Assembly (NCBI GenBank): GCA_035606665.1
Contig: DATNEY010000032.1
Span: 310,001-374,000, forward strand
Length of the DNA stretch: 64,000 bases
Direction of reading: 5' to 3'
DNA from: DASUGC01 sp035606665
GTDB lineage: Bacteria > Acidobacteriota > Vicinamibacteria > Vicinamibacterales > SCN-69-37
The stretch's first letter is position 1. Every line of letters begins with the position of its first letter. This document shows, piece by piece, positions 43,037-51,515 of this stretch. Made by a program: the position numbers and the translations under genes. The notes beneath the pieces are model-generated. The model saw only the letters and a list, made by a program, of their open reading frames with translations. It was not told where the DNA came from and did not search any database.

Positions 43037-44462
43037 CGTCGTCTCCCTCGAACTGTTGCAGGAACGCAGGATTCACCCGCGAGATTTCCGCGTAGATGGC
43101 GAGGCACGTGTCCATCCAGCCGCGAATCCAGTCGCAGTAGTGCAGGTTCGGCCGATTCGTCGAACCGTATCGCGTGTGTGCTTCGTGGTAGCAACCGCCC
43201 GCGCAGACCGGCCGTGCCCAGCACGACTGGCAGTCGGTCTTGTTGGCCACGTGATGCGTGTCGAGAAACGCGCGCTGCATGTCGCGATTGATGCCGTCGC
43301 GCACGGTGCCGAGCTTGTGGTCGTCCGATCCGGCGAAGCGGTGACAGAGCGCCACGTCGCCGGAAGTCGAGACACCGAGCAGGCCGAATCCAGCTCCGCA
43401 GGGCCACGCCTTGCTGGCGCCGCGGTGGATCTCACCGAGGTTCTCCCGGACGTTGCTGAAGCCGTGATGCCGGCCCGCAACGGCAGCGTCGCGGTAGTCG
43501 CAGGAAAGATCCCTGAACTGCTCCAGCACGCTTTCGAACCCTTCATCGCCAAAAGCGTGCGGCCGGCCCGGCGCAGCGGTGACCGGCGCAAATCCCACTT
43601 CATAGAACCCGATTTCCTTCGTCAGGTGGTCGTAGATGCGCCGCACCTGGAGCGTCTCGCGCGTGAGCGTCACGCGCGCGCCGATCGGCCGCGATCGGTG
43701 CCGGGCCAGCAGTGCCTTGATGTTCGGCGCGACGAGGTCGTAGCTCCCGGCCCCACCGTGGAACACGCGGAACTTGTTCTGGAGATCGGCCGGACCGTCG
43801 ATGGAGATCGTGACGCCGAAGTCGTTCTCCGCGAGAAACTCGATGGCCTCCGGCTTCAGCAGCGTCGCGTTCGTTGTGAGGCTGAAGTCCACTTTCTTGC
43901 CGAGCTCGGCCGCGCGCTCCCGTGCATACGCCACCGTCGGCCGCAGCACCCGGAAATTGAGCAGCGTCTCGCCGCCGAAGAACGTGAGGTGCGCGGTCCG
44001 GCCGGATTCGCGCAGCATGAAGTCCACGCTCGCCCGGGCCGTCTCTTCACTCATCATCTTCGGCTGACTGCCGTTCTCCGTCTGGACGATCTTGTCTTCG
44101 CCGTACTCGTAGCAGTAGCTGCAGCTCAGGTTGCACTGGTTGGTGACGTTCATCACCATCGTACTGAGCGGCACGGGTGTGAGCGGCACGATCTTTGGCA
44201 CACGTTTCAGCGGCGCGTCAATCGTCCGCACGGCTCTGATCTGCGACAGCTCCTCGAGGGACTCCCTGATTTCGGCCGGAGTAAACCTCGCGCCCAGCTT
44301 GATCGCGAGGTCGTCGGTCGAGAGCGGACCGTGCGCGAGCTCGTCGAGGACCGCCGCCGACGTCTCATCGATGGCCATGACCGCCGCGCTCGGCGCCAGA
44401 TACACGTGATGTACTCCGCCGGCCTGGAAGACGTGGCAATCGCCGGGGTTGATCGCGTTCAT
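43014..44462 (-). CDS. qhpD: Radical SAM peptide-modifying enzyme forming QhpC thioether links
   Basis: 482 residues. The radical SAM cluster is NQCNLSCSYCYEYGE, and the C-terminal SPASM-type Cys motifs are in WPCGAGFGLLGVSTSGDVALCHRF and CQSCWARPVCAGGCYHEA. The N-terminal 110 residues resemble a peptide-recognition domain. In characterised systems QhpD makes the Cys-to-Asp/Glu thioether bridges in QhpC. The ATG at 44462 overlaps qhpA by four bases; its end overlaps qhpC by 23, favouring coupled synthesis of enzyme and substrate. Confidence 0.94.
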   Translation of the reverse strand: MNAINPGDCHVFQAGGVHHVYLAPSAAVMAIDETSAAVLDELAHGPLSTDDLAIKLGARFTPAEIRESLEELSQIRAVRTIDAPLKRVPKIVPLTPVPLSTMVMNVTNQCNLSCSYCYEYGEDKIVQTENGSQPKMMSEETARASVDFMLRESGRTAHLTFFGGETLLNFRVLRPTVAYARERAAELGKKVDFSLTTNATLLKPEAIEFLAENDFGVTISIDGPADLQNKFRVFHGGAGSYDLVAPNIKALLARHRSRPIGARVTLTRETLQVRRIYDHLTKEIGFYEVGFAPVTAAPGRPHAFGDEGFESVLEQFRDLSCDYRDAAVAGRHHGFSNVRENLGEIHRGASKAWPCGAGFGLLGVSTSGDVALCHRFAGSDDHKLGTVRDGINRDMQRAFLDTHHVANKTDCQSCWARPVCAGGCYHEAHTRYGSTNRPNLHYCDWIRGWMDTCLAIYAEISRVNPAFLQQFEGDDDEAPQPS

Positions 44463-46189
44463 CGCTGATTGATCGTGGAAAAGTCCCACCGCATGTACAG
44501 CGGAACGGTGACCACGAGATGCGCCCGTGAGCGCAGGGGCTCGGCGCCCTGGGGCTGATACACGGCGACGACCCACACGTCACCGACGTTGTTGCGATTG
44601 CCCGATCGCTTCGGATTCGGGCCGTCCACGGCCGGTGTGAACACGCCGCGCGTCCGATCGATCTCGCCGACGAACTTCACGTCGTCATCATCGAACGTCG
44701 CGGTGTACTCCTCGATCGACCACACGGCGTCCACCGGACCCAGATCGATGTCGTCCTTCGTGTCGGGCTTTCCGTCGGCGCCGTTGCTCCACGCCATGGC
44801 GTCAAAGCGCCCGAGCATTTTCGGGAACATCACGCCGCCGACGCGCGTCAAGCCCCAGTTCGGCGTCACCTTCAGGTAGTCGATCTTGTCGTAGACGGCG
44901 ATCGCTGATTTTGTGACGGTGCCCGACAGAAACAGGTCGCGCAGTCCGATTGGCGCGTCCGCGGCGACGTCCACGGTGAGCGTAATGACGCCGGTCGCCG
45001 CGACCGACGCGCTCGTGACTTTCACGCCCGGCCCAAGATCGACATCCGCGGCACTCACATTCGCCGGCAGGTTCTCCCCAATCACGCGAACGGGCTGGGC
45101 TGAAGCGCCGCGCTTGATCCCCTTGCGATCCAGGCCAACGATCATCGGATCCCTGCCGATGCGCGTCAGCGTCACGTCGAGTCCGAGCTCGTCGTATGCG
45201 CCGGTGAACCACCGGCCGGCGATCGACTGCCAGCCGCGGTCGACGAACATCACTTCGCGCAGCGACGTGTTGTCGTCGCCGCCGACGGTTGTTCGTCCGC
45301 GCCACTGGAAACCCGTGTAGATCACGGCGCGGCCCGTGCGCGAGACCGTGCGGCCGCTCCTCATGTAGGTGAAGGAGGTCGTCGTCGTGAACTCGTCCGG
45401 CGATGCGCCCGCGGCGATCGTCACGCGACCGAGGAACGGTCCTTCGCTGGTTTCGTAGCCGGAGAGCGCCCAGGCGCCCTCGATGCGCGGACGACGGACG
45501 CTCGCCGACCACGCCGTCCATTCGGGCGTTTTCAGCGGAAACGCCGACTTGAGGTGCGCCAGCGCCTTGTCCATCGGATGGCGGTTATCGGGCGGACGGC
45601 CGTCCGGGCCCGGCGTCGTGCTCGGCGGACCGAACCGGCGGAAGACCTGGTTGTCGACGAGCGGATACCACCCGCGGTGCATCGCGACGAGCAAGTCCCA
45701 GTCCTCTCCGGTACGCCGCTGCAGCAGCACGCGGCCCATCGAGTGACAGCTGTTGCAGACATTCGCAGTGTCGGCATTCGCGGTGTAGGTGTAGTCGATG
45801 AATCGCCGCTCGGATTCGAACGCGCCCGGCTTCGCTTCCTCCGGCGCCAGGCCGAGATTGTCGGCGAGGTACTTCACGATCACGCGCGCGTCGTTGGGAT
45901 CGATCTGCGCCTTGTTCAGCGTGACCATCCGGCGGATCGTTTCCTGCCAGCCTTCCGGCGTCGTGCGGCGGTACGAGATGCGCGACATCCGGAACTTGCC
46001 GTCGATCTTGTGACACTCGCCGCACACGTTCACGACGGTGTTGTTCTCGATCGGAATGCCCTCGTCGGTGTCTTTTGCAGGGGCTTGCGGAGTCTGCGCG
46101 GGGACCTGAATCGTTGCGGTGGCCGCAGTCGCGCGAAGGACGAGCGCGAGACTGAGCGTCAGCAGTGCCACAGCGAACGCGCGCTTCAT
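44459..46189 (-). CDS. qhpA: Quinohemoprotein amine dehydrogenase, diheme alpha subunit
   Basis: 576 residues, exported (VALLTLSLALVLRATAATA). Two c-type heme sites, CGECH (near 58) and CNSCH (near 145), lie in the N-terminal cytochrome domain, which carries electrons from CTQ to an external acceptor. The remaining 380 residues form the beta-domains of QHNDH alpha: GAWALSGYETSEGPFLG, TYMRSGRTVSRTGRAVIYTG, VRVIGENLPANVSAADVDLG and LGPVDAVWSIEEYTATFDDDD. It is longer than classic alpha subunits (about 490) mainly from the N-terminal extension. Followed directly by qhpD. Confidence 0.93.
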   Translation of the reverse strand: MKRAFAVALLTLSLALVLRATAATATIQVPAQTPQAPAKDTDEGIPIENNTVVNVCGECHKIDGKFRMSRISYRRTTPEGWQETIRRMVTLNKAQIDPNDARVIVKYLADNLGLAPEEAKPGAFESERRFIDYTYTANADTANVCNSCHSMGRVLLQRRTGEDWDLLVAMHRGWYPLVDNQVFRRFGPPSTTPGPDGRPPDNRHPMDKALAHLKSAFPLKTPEWTAWSASVRRPRIEGAWALSGYETSEGPFLGRVTIAAGASPDEFTTTTSFTYMRSGRTVSRTGRAVIYTGFQWRGRTTVGGDDNTSLREVMFVDRGWQSIAGRWFTGAYDELGLDVTLTRIGRDPMIVGLDRKGIKRGASAQPVRVIGENLPANVSAADVDLGPGVKVTSASVAATGVITLTVDVAADAPIGLRDLFLSGTVTKSAIAVYDKIDYLKVTPNWGLTRVGGVMFPKMLGRFDAMAWSNGADGKPDTKDDIDLGPVDAVWSIEEYTATFDDDDVKFVGEIDRTRGVFTPAVDGPNPKRSGNRNNVGDVWVVAVYQPQGAEPLRSRAHLVVTVPLYMRWDFSTINQR

Positions 46190-46218
46190 ACGATTGCCCG
46201 AGTTTGTATCACACTAAT

Positions 46219-46320
46219 GCGGGGGGACTTCGTCCCCGCCGCACCTCCCTTACGCGCTCACTCGCGGGGACCCCTGATTCCCCGCTCCGTTCGCGCGGAG
46301 CGCTCGCTGACCGCTCGCGC
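46219..46320. repeat. GC-rich element, family 3, copy 2
   Basis: GCGGGGGGACTTCGTCCCCGC palindrome followed by CCCTTACGCGCTCACTCGCGG and CCGCTCCGTTCGCGCGGAGCG, matching the copy at 41404-41500. It occupies most of the 168-base gap between qhpG and qhpA. The two copies bracket qhpA-D-C-B. Confidence 0.8.
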
Positions 46321-46357
46321 TGAAGCCCCTCTCCATGACCACAAAACCTTCAATCCT

Positions 46358-47857
46358 TCATTCTTCATGTGAACTAAACCGCAGGGTCCCTGCGGAGATA
46401 AGCAACGAGAGCGCCCCAAGAAAATCCGGAAGCTGAATGTCTGGTGTGACCGACTGGGAGGCGGCGAAAAGCTCGCCGACGTCGCGGTGCTCCGGGGCCA
46501 GGCGGACCAGCGATACGAGGTCGACGCCCCGGAGGTATCTGAGGCCATCCGGCCACGAGGGGCTGATGAGCTGATCCTCCATCACGATTTCCCTGCCGTG
46601 TACCGCCGCACGTGGTTCGATGCGCAGAAGCGGGCCCGCTGCAAGAATGAGGGAAGGACGCGCGCGCAGGTCGGCGAAGGCCTGGAGCACGGCGGGATCG
46701 CGGCCCAATTCAACTGCGTCCGGTTCGGAATCATCGATGGAACTCGACGTCGATCCGGCCCGCGCGATCCAGAACGGCTGGCCGGTACGCGCGGCGTCGT
46801 TGGCGAAACGAGAGGCCTGACGCGTCGCAGCGGCGGCCACCGCGCGTTCGCGTCGATCGAAGAACGCGAACGCCTCGTCCGCCATTGACGGATTGACGAG
46901 CGCGGTGTGCGCCGCGATCGCGGCCAGCCATCCGGACGCGAGCGCCTTTTTCACGCCGAATGATGACAGCGGGTTGATGGCGGAGCCGGCGTCGCCGGCG
47001 AGCAGGAAGCCCGGACCGGCGTACTGCCGTGCGGTGTACTCGGATGCGTCCGCACCCCAGGGAGCGTCGGCGAGTTGCGCACGCTCAAGGATCTTCGTGA
47101 AGGGCCGGACCTTGGCGACTTCGGCCAGATACACCTCGCGCGAGGGCGCCCCGCGCGTGAGCTCGCTCCGCGACGGATCCACCATCACCGTGAATTGCCG
47201 AACTTCGCGATCGACCGGGACCGACCACGCCCAACCGCCGTCGTACGAGGCCACCAGCGTGTGGGTCTCGTCTTCGATTGGCCACGCCCGGTCATTCCGC
47301 CACGTTCCGGCCAACGCCACCGTGCGTCGATCCGGATCCATTACACGCAAGCCGTGCTCGCGCGCCAGGACGCCTGATCGGCCGGAGGCGTCGATGACGA
47401 TAGGACCTCGGGAGTCGTTTTCGTGCAGAACGGGAAACTCGGGGTTCCCTTTTGATAAGGGAAACTCGAGTTTCCCATTCGGCACGAAAACGACTCCCGA
47501 GGTCCTAATCGCCAGATCGCGAAGCCGGCGATCGAAGTCGCTGCGAAGAACCTGATATCCGGGCGTGTCGTCGGGGAACGTCTCGATGCGAGCCGGCTCG
47601 CCGGCCCACCAGACGGTGTTACCACGCCAGGGCAGGAAGCCGGCGCTTTGAATGTCATCGATCGCGCCGATGGCGCGAAGCACCTTGTTGGCGCTCGGCG
47701 GAATCGATTCAGCAATCCGTCCGGCATCGCTTCCTGGACGATCGACCAGGACCACCGCATGACCCCAGAACGCCAGCAGCCGCGCGGCAGCCGATCCCGC
47801 GGGACCTCCGCCGATGACTGCTACATCAACCTGCAACCCACAACCTGCAACCTGCAA
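46358..47857 (-). CDS. qhpG: Flavin monooxygenase for CTQ biogenesis (start uncertain, palindrome insertion)
   Basis: 499 residues if translated from the TTG at 47857. VAVIGGGPAGSAAARLL is the FAD-binding motif, VIDASGRSGVL and GFLLAGDAGSAINPLSSFG the conserved GD segment. In known systems QhpG hydroxylates the Trp of QhpC to build CTQ. Two oddities: the 5' end consists of TTGCAGG heptamers, and an ATG with a Shine-Dalgarno (GGTGA) at 47864 is out of frame by one base; losing one heptamer would put it in frame. Residues 118-153 (RTSGVVFVPNGKLEFPLSKG and on) are the translation of a 107-bp palindrome not expected in this family. Activity of this copy is therefore uncertain. Confidence 0.85.
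   Translation of the reverse strand: MQVAGCGLQVDVAVIGGGPAGSAAARLLAFWGHAVVLVDRPGSDAGRIAESIPPSANKVLRAIGAIDDIQSAGFLPWRGNTVWWAGEPARIETFPDDTPGYQVLRSDFDRRLRDLAIRTSGVVFVPNGKLEFPLSKGNPEFPVLHENDSRGPIVIDASGRSGVLAREHGLRVMDPDRRTVALAGTWRNDRAWPIEDETHTLVASYDGGWAWSVPVDREVRQFTVMVDPSRSELTRGAPSREVYLAEVAKVRPFTKILERAQLADAPWGADASEYTARQYAGPGFLLAGDAGSAINPLSSFGVKKALASGWLAAIAAHTALVNPSMADEAFAFFDRRERAVAAAATRQASRFANDAARTGQPFWIARAGSTSSSIDDSEPDAVELGRDPAVLQAFADLRARPSLILAAGPLLRIEPRAAVHGREIVMEDQLISPSWPDGLRYLRGVDLVSLVRLAPEHRDVGELFAASQSVTPDIQLPDFLGALSLLISAGTLRFSSHEE
47401..47507. repeat. 107-bp imperfect palindrome inside qhpG
   Basis: The outer arms (47401-47426 and 47482-47507) are 26-bp perfect inverted repeats beginning TAGGACCTCGGGAGTCG. 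The inner part is also inverted, with a perfect core GGGAAACTCGAGTTTCCC at 47459-47476. The whole is read through in the qhpG frame without a stop. Confidence 0.92.
47830..47857. repeat. Heptanucleotide tandem repeat at the qhpG start
   Basis: On the minus strand four consecutive 7-base units, TTGCAGG, TTGCAGG, TTGTGGG, TTGCAGG, directly follow an ATG at 47864. A unit of seven bases shifts the frame on each gain or loss. Confidence 0.88.
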
Positions 47858-47870
47858 TGGCCATGAAGCG

Positions 47871-49328
47871 TCACCATCGCGAGATCGTCACTTTCTGATC
47901 CGTGTAGAACGCGAACGCATCGCGCCCGTGGACTTTGAGATCGCCGAAGAAACTGTCGCGGGCGCCGCCGAACGGGAAGTACGCCATCGGCGCCGCGACA
48001 CCGATGTTCACGCCGACCATCGAGGCCGTCGCGCGATGCGCGAACTCGCGGGCGAGCTTCCCGCTCTGTGTGAAGATCGATGTCGCGTTCGCGTTCGGAT
48101 GCGCGTCCATGATGCGGAACGCCTCGTCCAGATTGCGCACCGGACAGACGGTCGCAACCGGCCCGAAGATTTCCTCGCGGCCGATTCGCGTCTCCGGCGA
48201 AACGCCGTCGAAGACCGTCGGTCCGACGAAGAACCCGGCATCAGGAAGCTTTCGCGCGCGGCCATCGAGAGCCAGTGCGGCGCCCTCGCTGATACCGAGC
48301 TCGACGTACTCACCGACACGTTCACGATGACGGGCGCTGATGACCGGGCCCATGTCGATTCCCGGCTCGAGTCCATCCCCAATCCTGAGGGCGCGGGCAG
48401 CTTCGATCAGCCGATCGCGCGCCGGTACGTGCGCCGCGCCCACTGGCAGCAGCACGCTTCCCGCCAGACAACGCTCACCCGCACAGCCGTAGAACGACTC
48501 GGAGATCGCCGGGATGGCGCGGTCCAGATCCGCGTCTGGCATGACGACGATGAAGTTCTTGGCGCCGCCGAGTGCCTGTACGCGCTTGCCGGCATGCGTG
48601 GCACGCTGATAAACGGCCCGCGCGACGGACGTGGATCCCACAAACGATACCGCGCGGATGCCCGGATGATCGCAGATCGCTTCCGCCACTCCGCGATCTC
48701 CGTGAATGAGATTGACGACCCCGGGTGGAAGGTCGCACTTCTCGAGCAACTCGAAGATCCGCTGCATCGAGAGCGGCACCTGCTCCGACGGCTTGAGCAC
48801 GAACGTGTTGCCGCAAACGACCGCGAACGGAAGAAACCACAGCGGCACCATCGCCGGGAAATTGAACGGCGCGATTGCGGCGCACACGCCAAGAGGCTGG
48901 CGCATCACCTGACAGTCAATGGCGGGCGCGACATTCTCGAGCCCGTAACCCATTAATAAGGAAGGGGCTCCGCATGCGACCTCGACGCACTCGATGCCGC
49001 GCCGCACGCTGCCCCGCGCCTCATCCAGGGTCTTGCCATGTTCGGTGGTGACGATTCGCGCCAGTTCCTCGACGTGATCGTCGAGAAGCGCGCGGAACCT
49101 GAACATCGCGCGCGCGCGCACGACCGGAGGCGTCTCGCTCCATTCAGGAAACGCCTTCGAAGCCGCCGCGACTGCGGTATCGAGATCTGGTCCAGTCGAC
49201 AGCGGCGTCTTCGCGATGACGACGCCTCGCGCCGGATTGTGGACGTCAACGTGCGCGCCACCGCGCGACGGGACCCAGCGACCGCCAACAAAGTTCTCGA
49301 GCACCCGGATGCCGGACATCCGGGTCAT
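47871..49328 (-). CDS. Aldehyde dehydrogenase, methylmalonate-semialdehyde dehydrogenase-like
   Basis: 485 residues. IAPFNFPAMVPLWFLPFAVVCGNTFVLKPSEQVP is represented (quoted in parts: IAPFNFPAMVPLW, GNTFVLKPSEQVP), ALGGAKNFIVVMPDAD and GCAGERCLAGS with the catalytic Cys; the lack of the usual Glu before it and the KNF segment point to the CoA-acylating MmsA group. It lies seven bases upstream of the out-of-frame qhpG ATG, within the qhp operon, and is well placed to oxidise the aldehydes that the amine dehydrogenase makes, although the enzyme would be cytosolic. An ATG at 49319 is an alternative start. Confidence 0.9.
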   Translation of the reverse strand: MTRMSGIRVLENFVGGRWVPSRGGAHVDVHNPARGVVIAKTPLSTGPDLDTAVAAASKAFPEWSETPPVVRARAMFRFRALLDDHVEELARIVTTEHGKTLDEARGSVRRGIECVEVACGAPSLLMGYGLENVAPAIDCQVMRQPLGVCAAIAPFNFPAMVPLWFLPFAVVCGNTFVLKPSEQVPLSMQRIFELLEKCDLPPGVVNLIHGDRGVAEAICDHPGIRAVSFVGSTSVARAVYQRATHAGKRVQALGGAKNFIVVMPDADLDRAIPAISESFYGCAGERCLAGSVLLPVGAAHVPARDRLIEAARALRIGDGLEPGIDMGPVISARHRERVGEYVELGISEGAALALDGRARKLPDAGFFVGPTVFDGVSPETRIGREEIFGPVATVCPVRNLDEAFRIMDAHPNANATSIFTQSGKLAREFAHRATASMVGVNIGVAAPMAYFPFGGARDSFFGDLKVHGRDAFAFYTDQKVTISRW

Positions 49329-49345
49329 TCTAGTGCCGGTTCAGC

Positions 49346-49774
49346 TCACTTCCGCCGGACCCACCCTTCGCTCTTCAGGCGATACAGCTGATACCAGGCG
49401 ATGAGACTCGTCGCGAGGAAGGCCATGGCGATGAACCAGGGTCCGCCAAGGCCGCCGCTCGGCAAGGCTCGTCCACGAAAGAACGCGAACAGGAACACGA
49501 ACAGCGCGGCCAGGCCGAACGCGATGACGTAACCGCGGAGCTCGCTGCGCTTCTGCATCAACGAGCGCGTGTGCTCGAAGACCACGGCGCCCGATTCCTG
49601 GGCGGTCCCGGACGGGCGCGGTTCGTGGAAGACCTGACGGAATCGCTCCATCATCTGGCGGAATTCCGGATCCTCACGCAGGAACTCATCCACGATCGCC
49701 CGCGTGTCGGCGCTGACCTCGCCCGAGAAGTAGCCGGGCAGGAGGTCGTAGATCACGTCGCGTGTCACTTTCAT
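49346..49774 (-). CDS. Anti-sigma-factor-like membrane protein
   Basis: 142 residues. The N-terminal 85 residues (VIYDLLPGYFSGEVSADTRAIVDEFLREDPEFR) match the cytosolic part of zf-HC2-type anti-sigma proteins without the zinc His/Cys motif; two transmembrane helices follow (YVIAFGLAALFVFLFAFF and PWFIAMAFLATSLIAWYQLY). It overlaps the sigma factor gene by four bases, the usual arrangement for a cognate pair, and precedes the aldehyde dehydrogenase gene by 17 bases. Its signal is unknown. Confidence 0.82.
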   Translation of the reverse strand: MKVTRDVIYDLLPGYFSGEVSADTRAIVDEFLREDPEFRQMMERFRQVFHEPRPSGTAQESGAVVFEHTRSLMQKRSELRGYVIAFGLAALFVFLFAFFRGRALPSGGLGGPWFIAMAFLATSLIAWYQLYRLKSEGWVRRK

Positions 49775-50250
49775 GTGGACTCTCCGAATATCTCGATCAG
49801 CGCTTCGCGCGCGCGGAAGATGCGGGACTTCACGGCCCCGACACTCACACCGAGCGCATGGGCTATTTCTCGATGCGACATCCCGCGCGCCACGAACATC
49901 AACAGCGCCTGCCGATCGCCCCGGGAAACCTGTCGCAACCGTGCCCGCACCGACGCCAGCGTCAAGGCGTGTTGCACCTGCACGTCAGGCGCCGGACCCG
50001 GGTCCGCGAGTGTTTCCTCGAGCGTCGACACCGGCCGGCTCGTACGGAGCTGATCGCGGTACAGGTTCTTCGCGATCGTCAGCAGATACGCGCGTACCGT
50101 GGCGAACTCGATCCGGTCCCGTGCGATCCACGCCCGTACGAAGGTATCCGAGGCCAGATCCTCGGCCCGGCTGCGGTCCCCGGTCAGAAACAGGGCGAAC
50201 CGGTAGACGTCCGGGTAGTGCCGTTCGTACAGGGCCTGAAACTCCTGCAT
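49771..50250 (-). CDS. ECF RNA polymerase sigma factor
   Basis: 159 residues. Region 2 is DVYRFALFLTGDRSRAEDLASDTFVRAW with TVRAYLLTIAKNLYRDQLR; region 4 is RQALLMFVARGMSHREIAHALGVSVGAVKSRIFRAREAL, given here in parts (MSHREIAHALGVSVGAVKSR). The start is the ATG at 50250; the frame extends upstream but without sigma motifs. It is the first gene of the minus-strand run that contains the qhp operon, and no AraC-type QhpR is seen, so it is the likely regulator of amine oxidation. Confidence 0.92.
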   Translation of the reverse strand: MQEFQALYERHYPDVYRFALFLTGDRSRAEDLASDTFVRAWIARDRIEFATVRAYLLTIAKNLYRDQLRTSRPVSTLEETLADPGPAPDVQVQHALTLASVRARLRQVSRGDRQALLMFVARGMSHREIAHALGVSVGAVKSRIFRAREALIEIFGEST

Positions 50251-50313
50251 CGCGCGTAGAGCCTCCGCGCTCTCCGTGTATGAAGAATACGGCGATACGG
50301 CACGAAGGTTACG

Positions 50314-51498
50314 ATGACCGCCGTGGCTTCTCAGGAATCCTGGCGTAACGTAGCCATTCTCAGCGCCGCACAGGCGCTGGCGGCGTCCGCGGGCCCGTTC
50401 GTGGTGTTGTCCGGGGGCATCGTCGGACAGGCGCTCGCGCCGTCGCCACTGCTGGCAACGCTGCCAATCACCGCGCTCGTGGTCGGCCTGGCGTGTGCGG
50501 CTGTTCCGGTGGCGGCCCTGATCCGGCGCATCGGACGCCGATCGGCCTTTGTCCTTGGCGCGGCAGTGAGTTCGGCGGCCGCCCTGGTCGCCGCTCGTGC
50601 GGTCACCGTGGACGGTTTCGCGATGTTCTGCGCGGCAACGTTCGTCATGGGCGGGGCGAGCGCGTGCGTGCAGCAGTACCGGTTCGCAGCCGCCGACAGC
50701 GTCGATGCGCGGCACACAGGCCGCGCGGTGTCCTGGGTGCTCGTCGGCGGCATCATCGCGGGTGCACTCGGTCCGGAAATCGCACGCCGGGGACGGCTCT
50801 GGTTCGGCACCGAATTCAGCGGCGCGTTCGTGATCGTCGCGATCATCCAGCTCGTCGCAATGGCGGTACTCGCGGGGCTGCGGATTCCCCCTGCCGCGGC
50901 AACTGCCAATCGCGGCGAACACCTGACTGTTGGCGCCCTCTTCGCTGAAAGGTCATTTGTGCTCGCGGTGGCCGCCGCCGGCAGTGCCTCCGCAACCATG
51001 AGCTTCCTCATGACCGCGACACCGATCAGCATGCACGTCCACGATTCGTTGTCGATAGACGATGCGGCGTTCGTGATCCAGAGTCACGTCGTTGCGATGT
51101 ACGCGCCGTCACTCGTCACCGGCTGGCTCGTGGATCGACTCGGCGTGGCGCGGATGATGGCCGCCGGCGCGGTCGTCATTGGCGGAGCGATCGCGGCCGC
51201 GACGACGGGTCACAGCGTGACTGCATACTGGCTGGGCCTCGTTCTGCTCGGATTGGGTTGGAACCTGCTCTTCATCGGCGCCACCGTCCTTCTGACGCAG
51301 AGCTTCGCGCTGCCCGAACGAATCCGGGCGCAGGGCCTGAATGACCTGATCGTGTTCAGCAGTCAGGCCGTTGCGTCATTGGCCGCCGGTGCCGTGCTGC
51401 ATCGATTCGGCTGGCTCACGATGAATCTGATGGCCGTACCGCTTCTGGTGCTGGTGCTCGTGCTTGTCGCGAAGCGGGGACTTGGTACGCCGAAGTAG
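50314..51498 (+). CDS. MFS transporter
   Basis: 394 residues with about 12 hydrophobic helices (for example PFVVLSGGIVGQALAPSPLL, ITALVVGLACAAVPVAALIRRIGRRSAFVLG). The basic RRIGRR loop between helices 2 and 3 is the MFS signature. The substrate is unknown. It is divergent from the sigma factor gene. Its TAG stop is the beginning of a short palindrome (GTAGGCGG...CCGCC). Confidence 0.88.
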   Translation: MTAVASQESWRNVAILSAAQALAASAGPFVVLSGGIVGQALAPSPLLATLPITALVVGLACAAVPVAALIRRIGRRSAFVLGAAVSSAAALVAARAVTVDGFAMFCAATFVMGGASACVQQYRFAAADSVDARHTGRAVSWVLVGGIIAGALGPEIARRGRLWFGTEFSGAFVIVAIIQLVAMAVLAGLRIPPAAATANRGEHLTVGALFAERSFVLAVAAAGSASATMSFLMTATPISMHVHDSLSIDDAAFVIQSHVVAMYAPSLVTGWLVDRLGVARMMAAGAVVIGGAIAAATTGHSVTAYWLGLVLLGLGWNLLFIGATVLLTQSFALPERIRAQGLNDLIVFSSQAVASLAAGAVLHRFGWLTMNLMAVPLLVLVLVLVAKRGLGTPK

Positions 51499-51515
51499 GC
51501 GGCTAACCCGCCTCA
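51495..51515. repeat. Short REP-like palindrome
   Basis: GTAGGCGGCTAACCCGCCTCA between convergent genes. It supplies the TAG of the MFS gene (51496-51498) and the TGA (minus strand, 51513-51515) of the flavoprotein gene. Confidence 0.65.

Noticed and set aside
43014..44462. Generic SPASM enzyme for a ribosomally made peptide natural product
   Set aside because: The neighbours qhpA, qhpC and qhpB and the cross-link pattern of QhpC identify it as QhpD.
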